From positions 434,001 to 498,000 of the forward strand of contig JAQGDQ010000067.1 in assembly GCA_030141605.1 (NCBI GenBank): a stretch of 64,000 nucleotides of DNA, written 5' to 3'. How positions within the stretch are numbered: the first letter of the stretch is position 1; the number at the start of each line of letters is the position of its first letter. Of this stretch, positions 1 through 17,900 are shown one piece after another. Both the position numbers and the translations under genes were made by a program. This stretch comes from Tubiluchus corallicola (lineage: Eukaryota; Priapulida; Priapulimorpha; Priapulimorphida; Tubiluchidae). The notes beneath the pieces are model-generated. The model did no database searches. It saw only the letters and a program-made list of their open reading frames with translations, and was not told where the DNA came from.

Positions 1-1402
1 TATTTATTAAATGTACTGATTGATTAGTGCCACACTCATGAGCATTTGTTCACAAACTCAAACCCATCTAGACTTGATAATTTTAAAAGTTTGGATTCTG
101 CTAAAAGTGACTTTGATTTGCACATCTTTGAAACTCTTTTGATAAAAAAAACTTCAACCAGAGTTCAATGTTCAACTTTCTTCTTTGCCTTATTTTAAAC
201 TGGCCCTTGTAGCTGCTCATGTTACAGTGTTGTTCATGTTTGATGCAAAGGTTTCTCTTATTGCGACCCACAGGCATTAGTCAGAGAATGAATGGTGTTG
301 CAGTAACATAACTTTATTTTTTCTGTAATTTGGCATTGTACTACACTATCTGTACGTTTACAATTTAGTATTTGTTTTGTTTGCTTTTTACAACGTGGAT
401 TTTTGCAATTTCTATACACTATATTTTTATTAGGTGGATTGTTGAGTGATCGAGGCCATGTTATAGTTGCAGATAACCAGATGTTTGTGTTGGAATAAAT
501 TTAACTTGATATTTTATTCGGTCCAGCAGCATAGCTGATCATTCACTTAAACATCGGTTCGGCGACACCCAAGAATAAAAAAATCGACTTCGCTTCGGTT
601 GATAAAATGTGCCTTCCGTGCACCCCTCCCCAGGCAATAAACAGCACACGATGCAATTTAGAACTTGCATTGTCGAGATCTTGTAAGATTATATCATAAG
701 ACGGTGCATTTTGTCTACTTGGTGACCATTTTCTTGATTCCTCAAATGAAAACCAGCCCCTTGCTTTAATTATAACTCAAAACAGTCTATCCTGTAAAAT
801 ATTGAAAGGGAAAATGCATTTTTTTTTCAAGAAAGAATGATACCGCAGAAACGGAAATTTTTGTTCATTCGATTTGTTCTTCACTGTTACAGCCATTTCA
901 CTATTCACTAGTTAGATGAGCATTAGCGCCAGTATCTTGGAAACATGTTGCACAAAAACGGTTGCTGTACTTTTCAGTTTAGAGATCTTCATTTGTGACG
1001 TAGTGCACACTTTTGAGAAAGAGGGTCATTGAATGTTTGGCTGTTAAAAATTATGTTCAGTTGTGATATCATCATTAGTTGGGTTCAACTGCCGTTAATT
1101 AAGTTTTTACCGTATTATTTATTTATCAGACACGCTTTGGCACTATTGTAGGAGTCAAAATGTATACTTTTTACTGTACTTCAAAATGGAGTAAGATATA
1201 AAAAAATCATCCTGGTTACCTTTAACTTTTTTGGTCCAGTCGTTTCTATAGCTTATGCTAAAATTAGCTTGAATGAAAATATCTTAAGATTCATCATTGA
1301 CATGTTTTATAAAGAAATGATATTAAGTCTTAAATTATGTTACATAGTTCTTTTGTTTAATTTTCAACAGCTAATTTGTATTCAAATATTAATGTTTTTT
1401 AG
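1..1402. other. RAB6 intron sequence, no recognised feature
   Basis: AT-rich sequence with stops in every frame, ending in a pyrimidine tract and AG at 1401-1402. No Rab6 P-loop exon or other conserved coding segment is visible. I infer that it is intron. Confidence 0.6.
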
Positions 1403-5891
<4,489 letters not shown>

Positions 5892-5951
5892 ACGGCGAGG
5901 GTGTGCCATCAATGGCTGCTTTCACAGTCAACTATATCATTTGTTATTTAT

Positions 5952-5957
5952 AATAAA
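5952..5957 (+). other. Probable RAB6 polyadenylation signal AATAAA
   Basis: Canonical AATAAA about 60 nt after the RAB6 stop codon at 5889-5891. Other candidates further downstream cannot be excluded. Confidence 0.45.
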
Positions 5958-6885
5958 CTATTTTAAACAGTTTGTTGGATAAGTGGATATAAGATGAAAT
6001 GTGCACTTTTGCTCCATAGTGAAATATGGTAGGCAAAGGTCAGTGCAATGAGTACATAAAAACCTTTTGACCGCCTCATTTCAAGGATGAAAAGCAAAAA
6101 TGAAATAATCCATCGCATTGTTTCAGTAAGTCTTCGCTTGACATTGTTCTGTCTGGGGACAATTTCATTCTGATGATACCAATTTCGTCATCCGATACTG
6201 TATGTTTCACCTCAGTGACAAATCAGAATTTTTGTTTTTTGTTTCTTTTGTATTGTTGTGTTTGTATTAAGCCCTTAATGTTAATCTATTGTACGTATTT
6301 TTAATCACTATTCTTTGTAGACTGAGTGTTTCTGTGCAGTGGAGACTTAAACACTATTGTGACGGGACTTTTGCTGGTGAGTAAAGGCAGTTCTGCAGTT
6401 CCACCAGTACAGTAGCTTATTCCCTGCTCCTATGAATCAAACAGAAAACAAAATCTGCAATCCTAGAAACTAAATAATGTGGAAGCCTATATTGAAATTT
6501 TAACAAAATTTTTAACTATATACAAGATATATCTAAAAGGGTATCCTAGTACATCACAAGTGGGGCAAAAAATACTTTTTAGCATTCACTAAAAATGACT
6601 GCTTTCGCTCAATAAAAAATAATGTGTAAGTGTAAACAACTGACGTATATTACATGGATTAACATTATTTGTTTACAAGACATGGTTTCATTTAATGTTT
6701 TGCTCCATGTATCATTTTTTGATAGAGCACAGCTTTGTTAAGCGAGTACTTACTATACACTGCCTGTAACAAATTGAAATTTGTCTTAAAAGTTTATTAT
6801 AATATGTAATGCAGATTTTGCTGCCTACCATACTGAATGTTTTTGGTTCTGAAAATGCCACTTGATGCTCAACACGTGTTAAATA

Positions 6886-7440
6886 CAGGCTGTCGCATAA
6901 GTCACTGTACACTTTACTTTTTTATATTTTTTAATAAAGCAAAATGTTTGAAAATTAAAACAGATGAATTAAAACCTTGGGCAATTCTTAGTCAAATTAG
7001 ATGAAAATCTGAAAAGAACTGCTGCACTAGTAGGCTTTGCTGTTTCACTACATTCTTTACGGATCTCGAGTTTCAGAGACCAATCTAATGACGAGTCAGG
7101 CATCTTGCATTGAGGAAGCCACTCGCTACCCATGAGCGGTGAAGGGCTGCACTTTGTTGAAAAACTACATTGCTAATAATGAAAGAATAGTGTGGTTCAT
7201 ACGGTTCTCTGAATTTCCACAGAACTTCAGTTGGTGATCGAAGGACTGCATACCAGGTCGATTTTGCACCTCATTTTTAGTGTTGCTGTTGTCATCATAG
7301 CAACCGAGTTCCAGTCAAAAATACATAAATGAAAAGAATTGCCAAAAGCCAAGGATTCGTGTAAGACCTTTCTGAAATTGGTGTAAAATTTAAAAAGGAA
7401 ATTAGAAATCAAGTGTCGAGTGATTTATGAGACATCCCTG
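6886..7440. mobile_element. Mariner/Tc1-type MITE or decayed element, 555 bp
   Basis: The ends form imperfect terminal inverted repeats of about 28 bp: the left begins CAGGCTGTCGCATAAGTCAC and the reverse complement of the right begins CAGGGATGTCTCATAAATCA. TA dinucleotides flank both ends (6884-6885 and 7441-7442), as expected for the TA target duplication of IS630/Tc1/mariner transposons. No intact transposase is encoded, and small ORFs inside are not recognisable. It lies between the convergent RAB6 and SAP130 genes. Confidence 0.7.
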
Positions 7441-8819
7441 TATATGCAAACATTTTCTTAAATTGTTATCACTCGTCATTTATTTATTTGTAATTTATTA
7501 CCATTTTGCACTTACTTGGTTGAATAATTTTAAAGTTTCACAATTATATGGTTGTAATGCATACCAGCTAACGATATTTTCTTTGCCCCTTTTTTACACA
7601 TAATTCTGGTCCACCTTTTCATATTGTAGAAATTTGTCTTTCAAATATGAACTAAAGTAACATTCTTGGCCTGAGTTTTATGTATTGCTTAATTTTTTCA
7701 TGCAAATTTCTTAAACAGGAAATTTTTTTATTAGTATTTTAGGAGTAATAACGTAACATGATGAAACTAATAAGTTACGCACCATGGCTCTTTTGTGTAT
7801 TTAATAAGTTAGTAAAAAAAACTTGATTCAAATTAATCACATGTTTTCAAAAGTACAAAATTGGATAGCATCCTCTGTTTCATAAACAATGTACTTTGTG
7901 CTATTTTTTTCAAATCAAACATACTTTGTGGAATATTTTAACTTTTCTGCCAGATTTAGAACATTTCAGATAATTATTTATGAATGGACAAAAGGACCAG
8001 GCTGTGACCTTTAACTTTTGACCTTGTGAGCTGTGACCTTTATTGTTTTGATTATGTCCAAAAATATACAGTGTGGATACATGTAAAACCTCTCAGCTTC
8101 AGAAACTAACCAATTCATTTAATAAATTTGGCAAAATTTCAATGTTAGATTTTGTGAAAATTATACAACACGTAGATCCACATTTGCAGACAAACATTCT
8201 AACTGACAGTAACTGTGACTCTACTAAATTAGTATGCATAAACAAAAGTTGTTTATTTGTATTATTGATTAGGTTTAATATAATTTAACTGAATCTTCTA
8301 TTAAACGTAATTTATTAGTGCACATACTTATTATTACCTGACTAAGCTAGCAAGATTAATTACTAAAACATTTACCCTTTAAAAGCTAATTTTTGTCTTG
8401 TTCATGGAACTCTTGTATTTTTTGCTTAAATGTCAAATTTAAATTAATATGTATTTGCTTAACAATGATCTACAGAATTTGCTCTAAAAATGTCACTTAA
8501 CAAATACTGAGTGCGCACTGTTTTAGTTTTATAAATTATTTGTAAACTTGGAAGCATTGTGAACTTATTATTATTGAGACATGCAATTTTTTTATTATGT
8601 GATCAAAATATAAGCATTAAGGAAATGCACTTTCAGAATTTTTACTTTAAGATTGGATATTTTATTTACCTCCTAACACTTAAAACAATTTACCGGGTGA
8701 ACAATTCTCCTTTTTTCGTCGTACACTGTATTTGCAGTTCTGACAAAAATACAAAGAAACAAGTTACAATTCTCACTTTGTGTCCGCAATTTAATTAACA
8801 GCAAGCATTTCTCTTACTC

Positions 8820-8965
8820 AAGACATGACCACCGCTGGAAAACTTTGATCTTCTTACACAAGGTGAAGGGAATAGTTGAGTGATCACAGTGTGTCCGTGG
8901 TGACTAAAGTTAAGCAACGCCAAGCATTAATTTCTTGGACTGACCTCTATGAGATCTTGCAGAGC
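8820..8965 (+). repeat. 5S rRNA-derived pseudogene or 5S-headed SINE
   Basis: The left part (GACCACCGCTGGAAAACTTT then GATCT) matches the start of 5S rRNA. After an insertion of about 40 nt, the block AAAGTTAAGCAACG at 8904-8918 matches the internal promoter of 5S genes, followed by diverged versions of the TTAGTACTTGGATGGGTGACC region. The order is that of 5S rRNA, but it is too diverged and interrupted to be functional. It may be the head of a SINE3-type element continuing to about 9210. Confidence 0.55.
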
Positions 8966-9219
8966 ATTTTTAACTGCAAAATGCCATCTGGTAACTGGCA
9001 CTTTGGATGACAATAGCTCAGGTTATAGACATGGAGGTAAGATTTGGAGAAATGTGTACTTATTTGAAGCTGCAGCTAATGATCGCATGATGGTGAAATT
9101 CATTAATGCCAATCAAATGGTGACGAGAAAGCTTTGTGTAATGAGCTCTGTCACAAGGTGAAGATTTTTGGTAAAATGACATCCTACAAGAAGAAAAGCT
9201 GGTATAGTAAGTAGATTTT

Positions 9220-11670
9220 TGACACAACTTAAAATTGAGTAAATCCTTGTTTAGCGAAGCCTAATAGCCCGCAAAACATTTGTACGTTTATTGGAAAAGT
9301 TGAATTTACACTTGCTGGAGCAGAAAGCATTAGAGTCTACTATAAGCATTTGGGATTTCTAATATTCCCAATGAGAATGTAAGTATTCCTGATTTCTAAA
9401 AAAGTGTAAAAATGATGTATTTTCATTCCACTTGTGAAACTGTACGGTTTGAAAATTAATTTTCCTTAACCAGATATATAGTGATTGAATTGAAACCGCA
9501 AGAGCCTCCGAAGCAGTTGACAGATTCCGAAGGTGGTTGTATGTGCTAACCAAGAAGCGGTCTGCTTTTTACTAAGACAGCAATACTGTCAGCAGTATTA
9601 TTATCAAGTAACACATAATTTTGAAGTATTGTTCTTGGCTACGAAATAATAAGCTTTGCTGTCATACGTGCACGTTATTTATAAGCGCAAATGAATCAGA
9701 TTGATTATTTCAATTTCTGTGACAAGCTTTGAAACTTTAATTGTTCATGTAATGCTATAGCCGATAAGTTGAAATGTTTATAGTGCTGTTCTTTTTTGTA
9801 ATTTCCTAGCGAAAAATCACCAAATGTATGCAATCTTAATCTTACTTTATAGGTACTTTATTTCTTTAGTTTTGTTTTATTAGACAGCTTATTAAATTAT
9901 TGTCATAAAAATGGGCTTCTTCAATGCACTAAATGATACAAATAATTTATTACAAGGTACTTACAAAGTATTACTGCTTGCAGATAGTAAAAATCGTAAC
10001 ACTTAAGGCGCATGTATGCTAATACATATACATGTACTATTGTTGTGGCATGTGGCAGGAGTGCTTATTGCTAGTTAATGTAATTGCAAAAGTTAACTGT
10101 ATCGCATGCCCAGTATAACTCGCTGAAAACTTGCTTAAATAATTTTAGAAAGTGTCTGTAATCGGTTATAACTTGAATAATATGTGAAACCATAAACATT
10201 AGCTACAGTAGTTTTAAAGTTTTTTTTAATCAATAGTTAAGTTCATAGGTATGGTAATACTTCACTTTAGACATATGTATGTTTATATAATTAATACTGC
10301 ATTATTTAATAATATTGATACAGATTATGTGCTTATGTATGTGATACTTTTTGCCAAATGAATGATAGAAATGAAAATTGTTAATTTATAAAGTTGTGTT
10401 AAGTTTACATGATGATGTGACTTAAGCTACAGACGGCTACGATTGCTTATTTTACGTGCTGTTGTTAATTTTGCTCACCAAGAAACTTCCACTGTTTGCT
10501 GTTTTATTGTCAGGTTTTAAGACTGTATGCATAATGGTAGGTATGTAATAGGCTTGAGAAATGTGTGCATCTTATACTGTTTTTATAGCACTTACTTCAT
10601 ATTTAAAAATGCTTGATCTTACACTAACTTAAGTAGTTAATTGTGGTAATTATAAATTTGTTTCATCCTGTTATATTTTAATGTAACAGAAACCGCTTTG
10701 CATTTTTTTCTCGGAATTCATTTACAAACTTCTGGAATCATGGTAGATAAGATACATTCCAATTAGAATACGTGTTTTTGTCATTGTTTGAATTTTTATT
10801 CATATCATTTTCATACAGCAGACGTAAACCATTTGGAAACAGTTTTAAAAATGGTTTGAGCATTCACATGGCAGGTAAAACGTCTTCACCAATCCATTTT
10901 GTATCAAAATCTTTTGAACTACATAACATCAACATTGTGTTTTTGTCTGTTTCAAAATGGTTTGTCTAGTGACTGCGTGAACACTAAACTACTGTATTAA
11001 ACGTTTTTATTTTTTGCCACATGAAAGAGGTAACAGACAGATACATGTGTAACACCCATGTATATAACACTATTAAAACTATGCTTAGACATATTCAGTC
11101 ACCTGCAGTTTTTATTCATTAAAATAGTATCGCATACAGCCAACTAGTCTGTTACAGAGCAGTTAAGAGCATGGAAGAGCAGTTTAGTGCTAAAGAACCT
11201 TTGTTTAATCTTTGCTTCCAAATATAGTATATTATCTGCATACGTTTTTTTTTAATAGTTTGTATTTAATGTTGCGTTGTGTTGGTATTTTGTAAGGGCA
11301 AAGTAGTTTTTCCAGGAAAAGTTTTAAATTAATCTTGTTTGTATCAGGGTCATTTATGTAAAAAGATGTGCCTCATTTTGCTTAGCCTTATAAATTATTA
11401 TTTATAAGGACTTAAAGAGTTTACGTACCTGTATTTTCCATATTTTGCAGTTTTTCTTGGAAAGGTGGTCTTGGTCTTCTCTTATTTTTCTACTAGACCA
11501 CAGACAACCTAGACTATAATAGTTCCATCCCTTTGACTGGTTAAATCTGCCCTCCATCTGGCACTACAATTAAACAGAGTTTGGTAGCCAACTCCTTACA
11601 GCTTCTTGCACTTTCTCCACGAATTTTCATTACAACCGAAAAGCCTAGACTAAAATCTAAGAATTTGAAA
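9220..11670. other. Intergenic, no recognised gene
   Basis: AT-rich sequence between the element near 9 kb and the SAP130 3' end. Only short ORFs without conserved motifs were seen on either strand. Confidence 0.5.
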
Positions 11671-11675
11671 ACATT

Positions 11676-11681
11676 TTTATT
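11676..11681 (-). other. Probable SAP130 polyadenylation signal
   Basis: TTTATT on the + strand reads AATAAA on the SAP130 strand, about 260 nt beyond its stop codon. Confidence 0.35.
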
Positions 11682-11942
11682 ACCATAATTCTTATAATGT
11701 AAATATTTAATACTAGTTTAATATGAATTAGATATAACACAATTTCTGACAAATAACAATATTGAAATTTGTAGGTAATAAATGCCTATATACTATGTAC
11801 ATACTGTCATGCATACAGTATAAAAAATTAAGAGTACTTCAGCTATACGAGATTTGCAAAATTCAAACACTTCATTTAGCAACATTTACATGCCACACAC
11901 AATGTTATCATCTTGCAAGCATTGAGACTAAAATCCTGTCAA

Positions 11943-14900
11943 CTATATTCTTTCTTTTTTCTTTACACTACGTTTACTAGCATGTTTTTGAATGATCTCT
12001 TGAATTCGAGGTTTATGATCCAATGCTTTAAGTATCATCAGCTTGGCTTCACTAAGTTGCTCTTTAGCAAGTTTGCTTCTCTGCACATTTCCCTGTAAGC
12101 AACGAACAAGTATATAATTACTAAAATTGGCTTGATTGATGCACTTTTAAAAGTTGCTGAAAAGTTTGATAAACACAATTGTACTAAAAAAGAAAAGTCA
12201 TTAAAGGTTCTTGGATTCACATTTTACCTTGACTATTTCTTGAACAGCGCCGAGTTCATCGCCATAATAAGGTTGCAACTTTTGACAAAGTCCCTCCTGC
12301 AGTCGTGTCAGTTTTATTAAGACGTCTTCTTCAACATCAGTCTATAAAATTATTCAACAGAAGCTTAAAATTCCTTCTAATAATTTACCAGTATAATTCA
12401 AATGAAATTATAACATTTTTCTTATTGTTTTTTTTATTTATTTTACGTTTATTTCAGTAAATAAAAAGTAATAACTGAATAATAAACAAAACTTAGTTAA
12501 AAATCAAAATTAAAAATATTACTACAAAACAAAAAAACTAAATATTTACGCAGAGAACAGAGGACTGTAAGAATATTAGTAAGCTAAATATGTAAAAAAG
12601 CGTTAGTAAATGTATATTCCCACTGGGCAAAAATATTCGAAATTAAAATGACATCAGTATTAAGAACGAAACTACACACTACTTCATTGTTTGAATTTAA
12701 AACTTGCTGACGAAGGCTATGACTAAAATGATTACAGCCATTTTCGACACATATTATAGGCGCTGAGATGCCCTACAGTAAGCAAAAAACTTCATCAGTG
12801 CAAAATAGTAGGCCACTTTTAATTTTCTGATAGTACCAAGGTTAAAAATGATCCACGGTTAGAACAGCAAAAAGTTCAACAATAAAACTTAAACATCAGC
12901 AGAACAAAAACTAAAATTTCTGCAAAGAATATTAAATCTAATATGAAAAAGGCACAATTGATTTAAAATATCAGCATCATCTTTAAAGCCTGATGATTTA
13001 ATTCGTATCAGTTACATAAGCTATAACAACAAAAATAATATAAATATACAGGCTTCACTTTCACACCACGTAAAAGCATGCAAAATCAGTACAACTATTT
13101 CTGCAGCCACCAATGGGATTTAATAAATTTCATTCACCTTATAAAATCATAAGCCAATATCTTAACAAAACACATTCTAATCTAACTGGACCTGACTGAA
13201 TGCATCATAATAACAAATCAAAAATACTAAGACATTTTGCAGGTTCTAATGAAGGAGAATAAGAATTGCAACCATTATTAAGAAAAAAGAAATTTTCTAT
13301 TTGTTGTACTAGAACCTTGCAAAGCAAATAGCATACTAAAAGTTAGAACATCATCTAAACTGTGTTAGCGGGGCCAAGCATTATTTAGACCTTAAAATCT
13401 ACCTTTCTTTATACCACCGTGTTATGTGAGGATATAAATTGCTTCAATGGTCAACTGTGCTCACAGCGAACAATTTGTACAATCAAAGCAGAAAATACTA
13501 AAGAACTACTGAATTAGAAAGTACAAAAAACTTTGCACTTTTTCTTGGATTCGAACCCAAGCCTTCTGCTGGTATGAGCTACTAAAGGTCAATCGTATTA
13601 GCCAGCTAATAGGCTACTAAAAATTAAAAATTTACCATTTCATCCATTTGTGCAGTAAGATGATAAAGCTTCCAGCCATTTATTCTGTTAAGAACATTCT
13701 TCTGATTTGCTAACTCATTTACTGTCGGTCGTCTGTCATCTTGTAATAAAAAATATATACAGTGGCTACCAACAAATATGTCTAGAAATAATAAGTAATA
13801 CAAAGCTGTGCTGCTGCATATAGTAGCTAATGCCAAACCTTACTGACCATTAACATCAAAATAAAAAACAAGTGCACTATAGTGATACGCACCCTCCCCC
13901 AATGCAATTAAGGACATTATGGAATCATTTAGGGACACTTAAACAGACTTTCACAGATGATCTAACGATGCCCAAGATACTTTTTAAATTTTATTACAAA
14001 GTCTCCTAACACCAGGTCTCACTGAGTAGTGAGGACAGCTTCTTGTCCTTGCAAAAAGCGAGAGCTATTGACTGACAATATTACGAACATGTTAATAAAG
14101 TTGCCTGGTGTGATTAATTAGTGATTATTACTTATAGTCTCTCGTATGTCAGTCTATGTTAAATTTATGGAAAAATTCCACAAGCTTATATTTTTTGCAA
14201 TGTACCTTAAATCACTTTAAATGCCGGGGAAATAACATATTGTGCCGGAGAGCGCGATAGCACTTGCAAATATCGGTGACGTGACAGGTGTGCTGCTAAT
14301 AACATTTCAGAAATTTTAACTCTACCATCATAATTATATAATATTCCTGAAATTTTACCCAAATACTGCTGATGATCATAATATTTATTTTAGAGTTTCT
14401 GAATGTCCATACAAAGGTGAAACATCAGGCAATATTCTAAATAAATGAATTTTAATTAAGAAATTATATAGGCAAGAAAAAGAGAATCAAAACAATCTGC
14501 TCACCTTTCACTTTGACATCTGTATATCGTTGAAAATGATTGTGGCAAGACTTCCATGATGGTTTAAAGCTGCTAAGCAAAGTCATTCCAGGGTATCTCT
14601 TCGGATAAGCCACAATCCGTTGTTCCTCATTTTCTAAATTGAAAAAATGCAAAGAATCCGCATCTAAACAATACTGTGGAAAACAAAATCAAAGTAATCC
14701 ATGCTGAAGTAATCAGGAATAATTGCTCCAACTCTATGTCAATCATTGTTATGTGCTAACAACCAAGCAATTGACTGTATAGTTGACAAGTGTGAGCAAA
14801 ATTTTTAGTTAAGGGCAGAAAAAATAACATTCTGATTACAACAAATTAAACCATATTTTTATTATATACACTGACTATAAAAAAGATGTTAAATCAACTA

Positions 14901-17900
14901 GGCCATTTTGACCAATCCCTGTCAATGACTTTCACTAATGAAACAGAATAAATTAAGCAAACCCAAATTGATTTATTAAATTTGGGGTTATCCAACGATG
15001 ATTTAAAAAATGGAAATTCGAAAATCACAACTGGCCTGGATTTGAACTGCCACTTAGTCTCTATCAATCAAGGCCAGTTTTGACTTAATTCTATGAACTC
15101 ATCAATCATTCCAGCATTTTTGGTTCTAACTTACTCACACTACATGCTACATGTGAATCGAATAATTTTTAAATTAATATTAAGCCAGAATAGTGCAGGC
15201 ATAACTAAATTATTCCACATAGTCTTAATAACTACGCTGTACTACAAATTAATGAAGGAAAACATCCTTATAAAAAATTTAAATCCAAATGTGGGCAAAA
15301 AAACAAGTTGACTGCAGTCTGGATTTGAAGCAGAGACACATGGGTTAGAAATTTACAAGCTCAAAATTATTTATTTTATTTATACCATTTACTCGTAATC
15401 TTATACGGTACAATAAATGCACGAGGAAAAACAATGAATTATAAGAATTACAATAAATTAGTTTAAGCTGTATGTGTTAATGGAAACAAGTTTGTTAATT
15501 TGTTAAAGCAAAGTAAAAATAATAATGATAATAATAATAAAAACCATAGCATCGAAACCAAGTCTTGTTCACTAGATAATGTTTTTGCATTTCCTTCTTT
15601 TGGCCTATTTTGATTCCAAAAATTGCATGGGTTTATTCTATCAATAATTAGCACGTTGCAATCAAAATTAAGCAAAACAAAAATTAATTAAGAAATTCAT
15701 ATAATCAATTAGGTTCCTCTGGCATGAGAAAATGCTGGAAGGGTGGCGATGACAAAAACATTGAAGCAGAAACTGTCTTAATCATCAAATAAGCCTAAAA
15801 TTCTGAACTCGCAACTCAAAAGATCCGTGGTTCAAATCCATGCTCAGCTTTGTTTTTCACACTCCCTTCTTTCAATAATATTTAAATTCAAAAATAAATT
15901 ATTTGTGTATTCCAACAGACATTGAGGTTTTTCTAACATATTATCAAGATTACACAAATAATAATTAAAGTGTAATTATTTTCAACAAAACAATCTTGTA
16001 AATTAAATAATTAATGATTTTATTTTCTATTAAGAACATGTACATTGCCGTAAAGGGTGCCGTGCTTGGCAGCTTTGATGTGAGCACGCGAGAATTACGT
16101 AATCTGTGAACAAAGTTTCTGGGGTTAAGTATAAGTCTAACCACCACTACTGTAAAACAAATAATTTTATCATTATTGGAGGATTCTCTAGTGAAGCGGA
16201 ATATCCGAATTCTTTTACATGTACATCTGGTAGTGGAGGAGCTACACTGCGACAGCTGAAAAATTTTAAATAGCATTCAAAACATGAAAAGATATAATTG
16301 CTGTATTTAAAATTGTGCCCAAGTTTAAAGTTTCCAGTTGCCACAAGTCTTACCACAACCCTAACATCGTAAAATTGTTACTTCAACCATGCCTCATACC
16401 TCCCGCTATTATCTTACATTCCAGCACCGTTATCTTGCTCGATCGAAATACATTTTTATCTCAATACATTCGGCATTTAAATCTGGTTACAACTGTACCA
16501 CTGTTTATCTCCGTGGGTGTACTAATCGATTGTTTCTACAACACATACTGTATAGTGAGGCAGGCTTACTGCTTTACGAGAGGGGGAGTCACTACTTACT
16601 TCGCTAGTTATGAATTTGTAATATAATCTAAAGTTTCTACATCAGTTATGCAGATTGAAAATAACTTTAAAGTTTCATAAGTACATTAGAGAATGGATTA
16701 TTACAATAATCAATTTACATACCGCCTAACAATTGCACTGTACTAGAAACATCTAATGCACCTTGCGAAATGAGTGCAACAAAACTATGTGTATTGTGTA
16801 GATCACTTGCTTGTTTTTAATTCTCCACATATTTTGCAAAAATGAGACAGAAGAATTTGATTTCATTTTTGTTAAAAAGTTCAGTACAAAAAGCTGCATT
16901 TGGAACTACTTTAGTTTAAAATAATATGTGGTTACTGCAAAGATTTTTACCAACACACCCATTTCGCAAACAGTGTCACAAAGAAGTCAGTGAGGCAACA
17001 ACAGAACTATTTCAGCACGTGAGGTACAAGCATCCAGAGATTTGTGCAGAGGTTACAGAAAGACGGAAGATGCCCAACAAAGTGGACGTTATCAGAGTAG
17101 CCAGCAGTCTGTGCAATGAAACAGTTATTTTGACCATATAATTCCATTCAATGTAATAGCAAAGAAGCCTACACATCAGCAATCACATTTTTTGCAACGA
17201 CGAGGGCCCTACAGATATATGGAGTCAGTAAGCCAGGGTTTAAAGCCACGAAGGGCAACAGAAAGTTATATACTGTAGCTACGTGTTAAGAAATATGTGC
17301 TCATTATTGCACAGATTACGTCATTCATCTCGCACAACAAAAATGGCAGTTGTTCAAAGGAGGGAAGATGAACAGTGCAGAGATAAAAAACCAAACGGTT
17401 CTACAGTAATTTTATAGAAAACATTACTGTAACATTTTTTACTCTAGAAGATTATGTAAATGAAAAAATCCCACGTTATCTACCTTGAAAATATAATGTG
17501 AATAAAAATATGAACATCAGGCACAAAATCAGTTGCTGATCAGATAAACAGCATTACGACTAAACTAAACACAGACGTTAAAAAAGTAAATATGGCACTT
17601 AGTTTCAAAATTTTTACGTTTCTCAGAATGTAGCTGTTGTTTTTTCACGTGTTCTTGTTGAAATTCCTGTAAACGTTCAACAGCTCTATTTTCTAACTCA
17701 CGTTGTCTAACTTCTATATCTTCCTGGCCAACTAAATCCGGATCCACAAATTCTTCATTTGCAGCACTAAACAATAAAAATATAGGAAGGCATAAGAAAC
17801 AATACCAGTATTAATATCTGTACTGTTCCATTAGAAGCAGGAGAATTTCAAATGCCCTTTACACCCATCCTCAGAGGCCAAAGTGTTTTTTTTTCTGACT

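Noticed and set aside
15965-16626. Two ORFs of about 103 codons (one per strand) in a SAP130 intron
   Set aside because: No recognisable domain. One 97-nt part (16159-16255) could be a phase-consistent extra exon, but its donor is weak and the simpler splice model does not need it.
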